Part shown: piece by piece, positions 6,785 to 14,425 of the stretch
Numbering within the stretch: position 1 is the first letter of the stretch
Layout of the letters: each line of letters starts with the position of its first letter
Source: Alphaproteobacteria bacterium
Lineage (GTDB): Bacteria; Pseudomonadota; Alphaproteobacteria; UBA2136; UBA6156
Assembly: GCA_020249005.1 (NCBI GenBank)
Contig: JADCGN010000078.1
Span: forward strand, 1 to 22,108
Length of the DNA: 22,108 nt
Direction: 5' to 3'
Made by a program: the position numbers and the translations under genes
Notes under the pieces: model-generated
What the model was told of the DNA's origin: nothing
The model's database searches: none
The model's input: only the letters and a program-made list of their open reading frames with translations

Positions 6785-7654
6785 TTAGTGGGTGGGGCCT
6801 GCCAGGAGGTCGTGCAGCAAGACTTTACCATTGGGCAAGACTTGACCCACCACGCAGGCGCCATCGGTGCATAAGCTGGCCACGATGACGGTCACGCCGT
6901 CGAGGGTGTGCTGGCGACCAGGGCAATGCCAATGACCAAGCAGCACCGTAGTACAGCCGTACTCTTGGGCCCGTTTGGCGTATTGTCGTTCAATCCCGCG
7001 AAAGAGATTCAGGATGAATGCCCCATTCAAGGGCTTACCAAAACGGCTACCTTCGCGTGGTATGCCACGCCACCGCCGCGTCAGTTGCAGGTACGCGTGG
7101 TACCATGGCAAAATGTCATCGAAGGTATTGCCATGGTCGACCAGCAGCGTTTTGTTGCCGACCGTGACGACCAGCGATGGCGCCAGGCGGATTTGCCCCA
7201 ACCAGCTCAGGAAGGTCTGATGTTCCTCCCCTAGGTTAGGTGGCAGCTCGGCCCGCCAAGCAGGGTAGTCAGCCAGGCAAAACTGCCCGCCTGCCAGTTG
7301 CTCGGCGTACCAGCGTTCCAGTGGCCGGTTGTGCGTGGCGGGTATGAGGTAGACTGTCCCACCCCGCCCAATGAAGCCTCCCACACTCAGCCAAAACCGG
7401 ATGGTCGGGGTTGACCAACTGGTGATGTCGTAGGGGTAAAGCTCCAGGCAATCGCTGTCGCGCCCAACATCGCCGTTTAGCACCACCACCACCTGAGTAG
7501 AAAGGGAGTCGAGGTGGCTGGCCAAGTAATCGCCGTAGCCAGGATTACGGCTGGAATCTCCGCAGTGGGTATTGGAGATAATAAGGAGCCCCTGAGAAGC
7601 CTCAATGCGGAAAGGCTTGAAGAATTTTGCAGGAACTTTGGGTAAGAGCTGCAT
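6785..7654 (-). CDS. Calcineurin-like metallophosphoesterase with altered metal-site motifs
   Basis: A 289-residue protein resembling the LpxH/COG2908 branch of metallophosphoesterases. The five motifs are in order. Motif I is Ser-Asn-Thr-His (27-30), where the family has Ser-Asp-x-His. Motif II is Gly-Asp at 61-62. Motif III is Ala-Thr-His-Asn (107-110) in place of Gly-Asn-His-Asp/Glu. Motif IV is His-Gly-Asn (174-176) and motif V is Gly-His-Trp-His (240-243). Thus most histidines are kept, while two usual metal ligands (Asp of I, Asn of III) are replaced. It may bind metals differently or be inactive. A GGAGG site supports the ATG at 7654, and a terminator follows the stop. It sits alone between two divergent flagellar units. 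Substrate is unknown; a role in lipid A synthesis is not supported. Confidence 0.72.
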   Translation of the reverse strand: MQLLPKVPAKFFKPFRIEASQGLLIISNTHCGDSSRNPGYGDYLASHLDSLSTQVVVVLNGDVGRDSDCLELYPYDITSWSTPTIRFWLSVGGFIGRGGTVYLIPATHNRPLERWYAEQLAGGQFCLADYPAWRAELPPNLGEEHQTFLSWLGQIRLAPSLVVTVGNKTLLVDHGNTFDDILPWYHAYLQLTRRWRGIPREGSRFGKPLNGAFILNLFRGIERQYAKRAQEYGCTTVLLGHWHCPGRQHTLDGVTVIVASLCTDGACVVGQVLPNGKVLLHDLLAGPTH

Positions 7655-7732
7655 GAAGAAACCTCCAGGTTATGGGTAAATTCACCCTAAACGGGGGTAT
7701 ACGTTGTATTGAAGCCGGGAGCAAGCCGCCTT

Positions 7733-7748
7733 TGGCACGCCTGATGCA
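7733..7748 (+). promoter_or_regulatory. Sigma-54 promoter of flgI
   Basis: TGGCACG-CCTG-ATGCA matches the -24/-12 consensus at all but one position. The C of the -12 GC is 13 nt before the flgI ATG, so the predicted start is about 1 nt upstream of the start codon. The run GGGGG lies only 1-2 nt before the ATG and is too close to act as a normal ribosome binding site. Confidence 0.8.
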
Positions 7749-7759
7749 TAATAGGGGGC

Positions 7760-8899
7760 ATGAGAGCACATTATCGCATTCTGGTGGCGCTGGTGGCGCT
7801 GATGGTTGGCCTTGGGCAGGGTGCCTTGGCGGCCCCCACCGCCAAGATTAAAGATTTGGCCGACTTGGACGGCGTGCGCGAGAACGTGCTGGTGGGCTAC
7901 GGCCTGGTGGTGGGGTTGGCTGGCACCGGCGACAGCGCCAACGGCATCCCCTTTACCCGCCAGACCCTGGCCAACATGCTTGAGCGCTTGGGTGTGAACG
8001 CCAAGGATGCGCTTTCCCAAATCAAGACCAAGAATGTGGCGGCGGTGATGGTGACGGCCAACATGCCAAGCCTGGCCCGCCAAGGGGGGCGGCTGGATGT
8101 GACGGTGAGCAGCCTGGGCGACGCCAAGAGCTTGGAAGGCGGGCTGCTGCTGGCCACGCCCTTGGTGGCGGCCGATGGCAATACCTATGCCGTGGCGCAG
8201 GGTGCGATGGTGGTGGGGGGCTTCCAGGCCACCGGCAAGGATGGCAGCAGCATTTCCAAAAACCACACCACCGTGGCCCGGATTGCCGAGGGCGCGGTGG
8301 TGGAGCGCGAAACCGGCTTTGAGCTTTCGCAGTTGGGCCAGGAGCTGAAGTTTGTGCTGCGTCAGCCCGATTTTACCACCGCGATGCGGCTCAAAGATGC
8401 CATCAATGCCACGCTAAAGGAAGAACTGGCGGTGACCAGCGACAACGCGATGGTGCGGGTGAGCGTGCCCGTCCGTTACCAACCGGAACTGGCGGCGTTG
8501 ATCCAGAAAATCGAGAACATTAAAGTGGAGCCCAGCACGGCTGCGCGGGTGGTGATTGATGAAAAGACCGGGACGATCGTGATGGGGGAAGACGTGCGGA
8601 TTGCGCCGGTGGCCATCAGCCACGCCAACCTGACGATCACGATTACCGAAGACACTTCGGTCAGCCAGCCGCTGAGCTTCAACGTGGCGGGGCAAACCGT
8701 GGTGGCGCCGAAAAGCACCATCAAGCGCATTAACGATGACCCGAACGAGGGCAAGTTTACGGTGCTGAACGGTACGGCCAATCTGGCCGATTTGGTGAGC
8801 GGACTGAATGCCTTGGGGGTGAAGCCGCGTGACGTGATTTCAATTCTGCAAAACATCAAGGCTGCGGGGGCGCTGCAGGCCGAGCTGGTGATTCTGTAA
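7760..8899 (+). CDS. flgI: Flagellar P-ring protein FlgI
   Basis: A 379-residue FlgI precursor, the subunit of the periplasmic P ring that acts as a bushing for the rod in peptidoglycan. The signal peptide runs from Met-Arg-Ala-His through a Leu/Val/Ala core to a probable cut at Ala-Leu-Ala-Ala. The mature start has Ile-Lys-Asp-Leu-Ala, then Asn-Val-Leu-Val-Gly-Tyr-Gly-Leu-Val-Val-Gly-Leu-x-Gly-Thr-Gly-Asp, a FlgI hallmark. Length is normal. It is the first gene of the rightward flagellar cluster, with a sigma-54 promoter directly upstream and the rod-binding protein 10 nt downstream. flgA and flgH, frequent partners, are not in this window. Confidence 0.97.
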   Translation: MRAHYRILVALVALMVGLGQGALAAPTAKIKDLADLDGVRENVLVGYGLVVGLAGTGDSANGIPFTRQTLANMLERLGVNAKDALSQIKTKNVAAVMVTANMPSLARQGGRLDVTVSSLGDAKSLEGGLLLATPLVAADGNTYAVAQGAMVVGGFQATGKDGSSISKNHTTVARIAEGAVVERETGFELSQLGQELKFVLRQPDFTTAMRLKDAINATLKEELAVTSDNAMVRVSVPVRYQPELAALIQKIENIKVEPSTAARVVIDEKTGTIVMGEDVRIAPVAISHANLTITITEDTSVSQPLSFNVAGQTVVAPKSTIKRINDDPNEGKFTVLNGTANLADLVSGLNALGVKPRDVISILQNIKAAGALQAELVIL

Positions 8900-8909
8900 G
8901 GAGCCGACC

Positions 8910-9212
8910 ATGGAGCCGCGTACCAGCCCAACCGCGCCAACGCTCGGTAGCAGCCTGACCCCCACCCAGCGGGCCAAGGCGCGCGAGGTTGCGACCAACT
9001 TTGAAGCCTTTTACCTTACGCAGTTCATCAACCTGATGAAGAGCAAGAATGAAGCAGAACAGTTTAACGGCGGTTTTGGTGAGCAAATGTTCCGCCAGGA
9101 ACTGAACACCGAGCTGGGCAAAGCGCTGGCCAAAAACGGCGGCTTTGGCCTGGGCGATAAGGTTTACACGGAATTGTTACGGCAACAGGAGGCAGCTTAT
9201 GGCGCTCGGTGA
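8910..9212 (+). CDS. flgJ: Single-domain rod-binding protein (FlgJ N-terminal/CheL type)
   Basis: A 100-residue protein equal to the N-terminal rod-binding domain of FlgJ, with no muramidase domain, as usual in alphaproteobacteria, where it is sometimes called CheL. Visible features are Ala-x-Asn-Phe-Glu-Ala-Phe-Tyr-Leu, a Gly-Gly-Phe-Gly-Glu-Gln-Met-Phe-Arg-Gln-Glu-Leu-Asn motif and a Gly-Gly-Phe-Gly-Leu stretch before the last helix. It probably caps or scaffolds the growing rod. It follows flgI by 10 nt, with AAGGAG before its ATG. Its end overlaps the next gene by 14 nt. Confidence 0.88.
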   Translation: MEPRTSPTAPTLGSSLTPTQRAKAREVATNFEAFYLTQFINLMKSKNEAEQFNGGFGEQMFRQELNTELGKALAKNGGFGLGDKVYTELLRQQEAAYGAR

Positions 9213-9720
9213 TTACAATCAACCGCAACCAAATTTGCGTGATGGGCGCTTGCCGCTGCCGCCGCGGCCGCGGGGGCCGGTGGTGCCCACCGAGGCTAGC
9301 AAAAAGCTGGCCGAAGCCCGCGCCACCTGCCGCGAATTGCTGGCGGTGCTGCTGGAAGAAAACGGCGGCAGCGTGAGCGCCGATACCGTGGCCACCGAGG
9401 CGCGGTTGCTGCATAAAAAGCGCCTCACCTTGCGGTTGGAGCAATTGCTGACCGAAGCGCGCGCCAACCGGGCCGCCTGGCAAACCGACCTGGCCGCCCA
9501 GCGCGAGGCCCTGCAGCTGGAAACGGAAATCCGCCTGCTGCAGGACAGCGCCCGCACCAATGCCGCCATGCTGCAGGCCGCCCACCAAGTGCGCGCCGAT
9601 TTGGTGATGACGATTCGGGACGCGATGGACGCCCAAACCCCCAAGGCGCAGCTCTATGGCCCCACCGGTGCGCTGTACCAGGTGGATGGGGCCACCCGCT
9701 TGTTGGCCCGTGAGGTCTAG
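9199..9720 (+). CDS. FlgN-like export chaperone for FlgK/FlgL
   Basis: A 173-residue, largely helical protein. The ATG at 9199 is chosen over an upstream one because AGGAGG lies 6-7 nt before it, inside the flgJ-type gene, whose stop it overlaps. Residues 1-30 are Pro-rich and probably disordered. Two long helical segments rich in Ala, Leu, Glu and Arg follow. Near the C-terminus an Asn-Ala-Ala-Met-Leu segment and Leu-Tyr-Gly-Pro-Thr-Gly-Ala-Leu-Tyr recall the Tyr-Gly-x-x-Gly motif at the end of FlgN proteins. FlgN holds the hook-filament junction proteins FlgK and FlgL in the cytoplasm before export. The position directly ahead of flgK supports this. Sequence similarity alone is modest, so the call leans on context. 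Confidence 0.65.
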   Translation: MALGDYNQPQPNLRDGRLPLPPRPRGPVVPTEASKKLAEARATCRELLAVLLEENGGSVSADTVATEARLLHKKRLTLRLEQLLTEARANRAAWQTDLAAQREALQLETEIRLLQDSARTNAAMLQAAHQVRADLVMTIRDAMDAQTPKAQLYGPTGALYQVDGATRLLAREV

Positions 9721-9733
9721 CCGGCCGCAAGGT

Positions 9734-9749
9734 TGGCATGCCTTGTGCA
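9734..9749 (+). promoter_or_regulatory. Sigma-54 promoter of flgK-flgL
   Basis: TGGCATG-CCTT-GTGCA carries the GG and GC cores at correct spacing. Like flgI, the -12 C is exactly 13 nt before the ATG, with a G run touching the start codon. The two sites are near duplicates in sequence and placement. Confidence 0.75.
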
Positions 9750-9760
9750 TCTAGGGGGGT

Positions 9761-11590
9761 ATGAGCAACCTTACCACAGCCCTGCGGATTGGAACGACCG
9801 GTCTGAATATCGCCCAGACCAGCCTGGCGACGGTCTCGCACAACGTGGTGAACGCCAATACGCCTGGCTTTACGCGTCAGATTGTCCAAGCCGGTGCCAA
9901 GTCGATCAACGGGTTTGGTTATGGCGCCGAGCTGGCAGGCATTCAGCGCATTAGCGATAAGTTCATCAACCTGCGGGCCACCGCCGCCCAAAGTGATCTT
10001 AGCTATGCCGAAACCCGCAAAACTTACCTGGATACGCTGGAAGGGGTCATTACTGGTTCCAGTGCGCAGGGTGGGTTAGAGGCTGTGGCCAGTGACGTGT
10101 TTAAAAGCGTCAGCGAACTTTCCAATGATCCTTCCAACAGCGCGCTGAAGCGCAATGTGGTGCAGCAAGTCGACCTCCTCACCAGCACGGTGCGTGATAT
10201 CCACCGCGATTTGGTGATTACGGCCACCGATGCCGACAACCAAGTCACCGCCGAAATTGACAACACCAACCAGCTGCTGAAAGACATTCATGCCTTGAAC
10301 GTTGAGGTTGCGGGGTTGAACCTACAACTGGCCAACGGCAGTAACGCCAACGATTTACGCGACGCCCGCGAGAGCAAAATAAAAGAGTTGGCCAAGCTAT
10401 TTAAACTCCAGGTTTCAGAAAACGGTGAAAACGGCGCGGTGCGGATTACGCTGGAAAACGGCCGCCGCATGGTGGATGAGGCCGGTTATGTGCAGCTAAA
10501 ACGCAGCCCAGGCACGCCCTACCAAAAATTGGTGGTGCAGAGTGTGCAGGTGGATGGCACGCTTTCCAACACCGAGCTGCCGATTGAGCCCACCTCCCTG
10601 ACCACCGGCAAGTTTAAAGCACTGTTCGACACCCGTGACATCTTGGTGCCGAATATGCAGGCGCAGTTGGAGGTGTTTACCGACACCTTCCGCACCGAGT
10701 TCAACAGCATCGCCAGCCAAGGGAGCAGCGTGCCCCCCGTCCGGACGCTGACCAGCGGCAATACCTTAACGGGGGTGCCCGCCACCACCACCGACCTCTA
10801 CAGCCTGCCCGAATTCGCCAGCCTGGCGGGGAGCACGCTACACCTTTCGGTCACCAACAGCCTGGGCCAGCCGGTGGTGAGCACCACCACCACCACCGCC
10901 ATTACGCTGCCCGCCGCAGGGCCATTTTCGCTGAACAATTTGGCCACGCTGATTAACTCCAACGCCACCGTGGGCAACGGGGCCTTGGGGGGCACCAATG
11001 GCGTGACGGCCACGGCATTGGTCGACCCCAGCGGTCGCCCGTATTTGCAAATTCAGGCCGCCAACCCCAACCAACACGTAGTGTTGGCGAATGCGGGGAC
11101 AGGCACCAACAACCCGTTGGGGGTATTGGGGATGAATAACATTCTCACCGGGACGACAGCGTCAGACTTTGCGATCGACGACAAGTTCATCACCAACCCC
11201 GAGCTGCTTCCAACCGCGCGGATGCGCAGCAACGACGGCGGGCTTTCCAACCTGGATAACCGCAACATGTTAGCGTTGGCGGGCTTGGCCGACATTAAGC
11301 TCGGCTACGGCGCCGCCGGTGGTTTGGGCCCCCAAACCACCACGGTGAGCGGCTACGCCTCCCAAATGGTGAGCAACCTCAGCGTGGTGATCAACGACGC
11401 CAAGGACCGCGTGACCTTCACCACCAACGTCAGCACGCAGCTGGAGCAACTGCGCAGCGAGGTAAGTGGGGTGAACGTCAACGAGGAGTTGGCGCAAATG
11501 TTGGTGTATCAAAACAGCTTCCAGGCCAGTGCGCGGATCATTTCCGTCACCGACCAACTGTTGGAAGAGTTGGTGAACATTGTTCGCTAA
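9761..11590 (+). CDS. flgK: Flagellar hook-associated protein 1 FlgK
   Basis: A 609-residue FlgK, the first hook-filament junction protein, exported through the flagellar type III channel. The N-terminal D0 helix has Thr-Gly-Leu-Asn-Ile-Ala-Gln and then Val-Ser-His-Asn-Val-Val-Asn-Ala-Asn-Thr-Pro-Gly-Phe-Thr-Arg-Gln. The C-terminus has Val-Asn-Val-Asn-Glu-Glu-Leu-Ala-Gln-Met-Leu-Val-Tyr-Gln-Asn-Ser-Phe-Gln-Ala-Ser-Ala-Arg and ends in an amphipathic helix, as expected. The middle third is Thr/Ser/Asn-rich and variable. flgL follows after 27 nt. Confidence 0.97.
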   Translation: MSNLTTALRIGTTGLNIAQTSLATVSHNVVNANTPGFTRQIVQAGAKSINGFGYGAELAGIQRISDKFINLRATAAQSDLSYAETRKTYLDTLEGVITGSSAQGGLEAVASDVFKSVSELSNDPSNSALKRNVVQQVDLLTSTVRDIHRDLVITATDADNQVTAEIDNTNQLLKDIHALNVEVAGLNLQLANGSNANDLRDARESKIKELAKLFKLQVSENGENGAVRITLENGRRMVDEAGYVQLKRSPGTPYQKLVVQSVQVDGTLSNTELPIEPTSLTTGKFKALFDTRDILVPNMQAQLEVFTDTFRTEFNSIASQGSSVPPVRTLTSGNTLTGVPATTTDLYSLPEFASLAGSTLHLSVTNSLGQPVVSTTTTTAITLPAAGPFSLNNLATLINSNATVGNGALGGTNGVTATALVDPSGRPYLQIQAANPNQHVVLANAGTGTNNPLGVLGMNNILTGTTASDFAIDDKFITNPELLPTARMRSNDGGLSNLDNRNMLALAGLADIKLGYGAAGGLGPQTTTVSGYASQMVSNLSVVINDAKDRVTFTTNVSTQLEQLRSEVSGVNVNEELAQMLVYQNSFQASARIISVTDQLLEELVNIVR

Positions 11591-11617
11591 GCGTTTGCCG
11601 CAGAGAAAGTCTAAGTC

Positions 11618-12526
11618 ATGAGCCGGATCGCCACCTACTTTCAAAACCAAACCACGTTGCGTACGCTGCAGAATGCCAGCCAAGGGCTTTCGCTGGCCAG
11701 CTACCAGGTGAGCACCGGGCTGAAGGCCCAGCGCGTGAGTGATTTCGATGCCGACACCAACCGGGTGTTGACACTACGCGATGTGCAGGAGCGCACCAAC
11801 ATCTACTTGGGCAACCTGACCAACGCCAGCAATACGGTGAAGGCCACCGAAGGGGCGCTGCAGCAACTTTCCGACCTGATTGGAGATGCCATCAGTACCG
11901 CCACCCTGGGGCGGAACGAAAACAGTGCCAACACCCGCCAAACCTTGGCGCCGAAGGCGCAGAGCATGGCCGAAAGCTTTTACACGTTGTTCAAGACGCA
12001 ATACAACGGCGCCTACCTGTTCAGCGGTAGCAATGGCCAAACGGCACCGACCAACACCAATGCCGCTGCCACCTCTTTCCCTGGGGCGCCGGTGCCAACC
12101 ACCTATTATCAGGGCGATAACCAATTGCCGGCGATTATGACAGGCAATGGCACCACGTTGGAATATGGGGTGCTGGGCAATGACCCGGCCCTGGCCAACT
12201 TGAAAGCAGGACTTGAAGCGCTCTGGCAGGGGCTGCAAACCAACAACGTAACGGAAATCGACAACGCGGTGAGCGCGCTTAACCAAGCCAAGACGGGGAT
12301 TTCCACCTTGCTGGGGCGGGTTGGCGGGCAGATCAACACCCTGGATCTGGTGAAGGAACGCCACGAAACCCAACAAACCTTCCTGAAAGACCAGCTGGAC
12401 AGTTTGGAAAAGGTGGATGTGAGTGAAGCGATCATGCGGGTGAATCAACAGCAGGCCACGCTGGAAGCCAGTAGTGCGCTGATCACCCGGATCAACGGCC
12501 TGACGCTGCTCGACTTCCTGCGGTGA
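11618..12526 (+). CDS. flgL: Flagellar hook-associated protein 3 FlgL
   Basis: A 302-residue FlgL, the second hook-filament junction protein. The flagellin-like N-terminal helix has Leu-Gln-Asn-Ala-Ser, Gln-Val-Ser-Thr-Gly-Leu-Lys-Ala and a following Val-Ser-Asp-Phe. A Leu-Phe-Ser-Gly-Ser motif lies in the centre (Ala-Tyr-Leu-Phe-Ser-Gly-Ser). The C-terminal helix has Val-Asp-Val-Ser-Glu-Ala-Ile-Met-Arg-Val-Asn-Gln-Gln-Gln-Ala-Thr-Leu-Glu-Ala-Ser and ends Leu-Asp-Phe-Leu-Arg. It has no promoter of its own that I can see and shares the flgK transcript. A CCCGCG/CGCGGG hairpin without a T run (12533-12551) follows it. Confidence 0.95.
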   Translation: MSRIATYFQNQTTLRTLQNASQGLSLASYQVSTGLKAQRVSDFDADTNRVLTLRDVQERTNIYLGNLTNASNTVKATEGALQQLSDLIGDAISTATLGRNENSANTRQTLAPKAQSMAESFYTLFKTQYNGAYLFSGSNGQTAPTNTNAAATSFPGAPVPTTYYQGDNQLPAIMTGNGTTLEYGVLGNDPALANLKAGLEALWQGLQTNNVTEIDNAVSALNQAKTGISTLLGRVGGQINTLDLVKERHETQQTFLKDQLDSLEKVDVSEAIMRVNQQQATLEASSALITRINGLTLLDFLR

Positions 12527-12551
12527 GTGCTGCCCGCGTAGGCCGCGCGGG

Positions 12552-12580
12552 TAGACAAGCGCGGCGCCGTTGTGCATACC
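12552..12580 (+). promoter_or_regulatory. Weak candidate csrA promoter
   Basis: TAGACA begins at 12552, exactly 36 nt before the csrA ATG, followed after 17 bp by CATACC. It has the spacing seen at infB and the autotransporter but a poorer -35. A sigma-54-like GC-rich element also lies here, but its spacing is one base short. Confidence 0.3.
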
Positions 12581-12587
12581 TGGTGCC

Positions 12588-12920
12588 ATGTTGCTGATCA
12601 CCCGCCGCGAAGGGGAGGCCATTATGGTCAATGGCACCATTGAGGTGCGCGTGCTGGAAATCCGGGGTGGCCGGGTGAAATTGGGGTTTGAATACCCAGC
12701 TGGCAACACCGTGTTCCGGCAGGAACTTTTTGCCAAAATTCAGGCGGAAAACCAAGCGGCGGCGGCGTTGCCCGGCAATCAGGCGGGCTTACAGGCGGCC
12801 TTGGGTAAGTTGGGGCAGCCGAAGGTTGGCACAAAGTCTGCAAGTAACTTGGGCAACAAGAAAGCCCAACCGCATGACCATGACCCAGGCCACCCGCGCC
12901 GCCGTTCAACCGACAACTGA
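12588..12920 (+). CDS. csrA: Carbon storage regulator CsrA with extended C-terminal tail
   Basis: A 110-residue protein. The first 60 or so residues form the CsrA RNA-binding fold: Met-Leu-Leu-Ile-Thr-Arg-Arg-Glu-Gly-Glu at the start, a Val-Arg-Val-Leu-Glu-Ile strand, Val-Lys-Leu-Gly-Phe, and a Val-Phe-Arg-Gln-Glu-Leu segment with the RNA-contacting Arg. CsrA binds GGA-bearing mRNA leaders and blocks translation, often of flagellin. The family is usually 60-75 residues long; here about 45 extra residues, rich in Gly, Asn, Lys, Pro and His, form a tail of unknown use. The ATG at 12588 aligns with normal CsrA starts. A longer frame from 12570 adds six unsupported codons. fliW follows within 17 nt. 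It has no clear ribosome binding site. Confidence 0.92.
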   Translation: MLLITRREGEAIMVNGTIEVRVLEIRGGRVKLGFEYPAGNTVFRQELFAKIQAENQAAAALPGNQAGLQAALGKLGQPKVGTKSASNLGNKKAQPHDHDPGHPRRRSTDN

Positions 12921-12936
12921 AACGCAAGCACGAAGC

Positions 12937-13416
12937 ATGACCACCCACCGCGCCGACGAACTGCACTCCGACGCCAACCCGCACGCCGAGCAGCTGACCT
13001 TCAGCACCCGCTTTGGTGAAGTGACGCTGCGCGGCGACCGGCTGCTGACCTTTCCGCACGGCCTGTTCGGTTTCCGCGATTGCACCCAGTTCGGCTTGGC
13101 CAAGTTGCCCAATGTGGAAGGTAGCCCGTTGCTGCTGATGCAGTGCGTGAACCAGCCCGCCATTGCCTTTCTGGTGGCCGACCCAGAGGCCCTGGGGATT
13201 GGCCTGACCGAGGCCGACAAGGCCGAAGCCTTGGCCGAAACCAAGCTGGGCACCGGGAGCACCCAGTTTCTGACCATCCTGACGCTCTATGATGCAGGGG
13301 AAAACTACTACCTCACCGCCAACCTGAAGGCGCCGGTGCTGATCGATAGCGCAGCCCGCAGCGGGGTGCAGTTCATCCTTTCCAACAAGGCCTACTCCAC
13401 CCAGCACAAGGTGTAA
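12937..13416 (+). CDS. fliW: Flagellar assembly factor FliW
   Basis: A 159-residue FliW, the protein that binds CsrA and relieves flagellin mRNA from repression when flagellin leaves the cytoplasm. Core motifs are Phe-Ser-Thr-Arg-Phe-Gly-Glu-Val-Thr-Leu, Leu-Thr-Phe-Pro-His-Gly-Leu-Phe-Gly-Phe and, near the end, Asn-Leu-Lys-Ala-Pro-Val-Leu-Ile-Asp. The start at 12937 leaves a 16-nt gap after csrA. An ATG at 12874 inside csrA is an alternative and would add 21 residues and overlap csrA by 47 nt. Neither has a strong ribosome site. Adjacency to csrA and flgK/flgL is the classic arrangement. Confidence 0.9.
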   Translation: MTTHRADELHSDANPHAEQLTFSTRFGEVTLRGDRLLTFPHGLFGFRDCTQFGLAKLPNVEGSPLLLMQCVNQPAIAFLVADPEALGIGLTEADKAEALAETKLGTGSTQFLTILTLYDAGENYYLTANLKAPVLIDSAARSGVQFILSNKAYSTQHKV

Positions 13417-13442
13417 GAAGCGGGCAGTTATCCGTATTACTC

Positions 13443-13464
13443 AGCTGGCCCCGCGGGGCCAGCT
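13443..13464 (+). terminator. Palindromic terminator after fliW
   Basis: A perfect 22-base palindrome giving a 9-bp stem with a CGCG loop (13443-13451 with 13456-13464), followed by TTTGCTAG. It closes the flgK-fliW unit 26 nt after the fliW stop. Confidence 0.7.
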
Positions 13465-13480
13465 TTGCTAGGGTGGGGGG

Positions 13481-14422
13481 GTGAAGCTTGCGGTGATCAT
13501 TCCGGTTTACAACAGTGCAGCCACGCTGCCGGCCGCGCTGGCCAGTATCGCCGCGCAAACCCGCCGCCCCGACGAAATTTGGTTGGTGGATGACGCCAGC
13601 CCCGACCCGGCCACCCAAGCGTATCTGCGCAGCCTGGGTGGGGTGTATCAGGGCATTCTGTTGAAGGTTGTGTTTCAATCGAAAAACCAAGGTGCTGGGG
13701 CGGCCCGTAACCGTGCGCTGGCCGCAACGCGGTGTGAATTGGTGGCCTTCCTGGATGCCGATGACGCCTGGTTACCCGCCCATTTGGCACAGAGTGTGGC
13801 GGCGTTGGCGGCCGATCCCAGCCTCGGATTCGTGGCCAGCAACTTTTGGGCGGTGGCGCCAAACGGAACCCAGGTGCTGCAGGATTGCGCAGCCATCAGC
13901 CGCCGCACCGATTGGCTGAACCGTCATGGTAATCCCCGGCTGCAATACTTTTACCGGGGGTTTATCGGGATCCTCACCGTGGTGGCGCGGCGGGATTGCT
14001 TGCAACGCGGCGGCGGCTTCCGCGCCGATGCCCGCTACAGCCTGGATTGGGAGTGCTGGCATGCGGCCTTGGCCGCCAACCCCGGCATGGGCTTTGCCGT
14101 GCTGCCCGAACCGGCGGCGCTTTACACGCTTTCTCCGGGTGGGCTCACCAGCAAAACCTGGCCGCGGTTGGCCGAACGGGAGAGCTATTTGCCCTCTTTT
14201 GTGAAAAACGTCGCGCATGCGGGCGGCGTGCCGTGGCCCGTGCTGTTGCTGCGCGGCTGGTTGACGATTCAGTACGAAACCTTAGGCCCGCTGCTACAGC
14301 GCCGGGCGTTCGGTAAAGTGCTGCAGTTGGGGCTACGCGCACCGTTGGCGTTGGCGCGGTTGTATGGGGCTGTGCTGCGGGGGGTACCGCCACGCCGGGA
14401 TTATCTGACGGAGGGGCATTAA
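13481..14422 (+). CDS. Family 2 glycosyltransferase
   Basis: A 313-residue GT-A fold glycosyltransferase of family GT2, which moves a sugar from a nucleotide-sugar donor. The N-terminus reads Val-Ile-Ile-Pro-Val-Tyr-Asn-Ser, followed by a Leu-Val-Asp-Asp-Ala-Ser-Pro-Asp motif (37-38 are the donor-binding Asp pair). The metal-binding Asp-Ala-Asp is at residues 92-94, and Gly-Ala-Gly-Ala-Ala-Arg-Asn matches the usual segment before it. A Leu-Asp-Trp-Glu-Cys-Trp motif near residue 190 is the likely catalytic base region. No membrane span is evident, except for a hydrophobic C-terminal part that may bind the membrane. The start is GTG at 13481. The amidotransferase gene begins 3 nt after its stop, so the two act together. 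Acceptor is unknown. Confidence 0.88.
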   Translation: MKLAVIIPVYNSAATLPAALASIAAQTRRPDEIWLVDDASPDPATQAYLRSLGGVYQGILLKVVFQSKNQGAGAARNRALAATRCELVAFLDADDAWLPAHLAQSVAALAADPSLGFVASNFWAVAPNGTQVLQDCAAISRRTDWLNRHGNPRLQYFYRGFIGILTVVARRDCLQRGGGFRADARYSLDWECWHAALAANPGMGFAVLPEPAALYTLSPGGLTSKTWPRLAERESYLPSFVKNVAHAGGVPWPVLLLRGWLTIQYETLGPLLQRRAFGKVLQLGLRAPLALARLYGAVLRGVPPRRDYLTEGH

Positions 14423-14425
14423 GCG

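Noticed and set aside
12561..12577. Sigma-54-like site before csrA (TTGTGCAT as at flgK)
   Set aside because: The GG and GC cores are one base too close, and the -24 half is poor at correct spacing.
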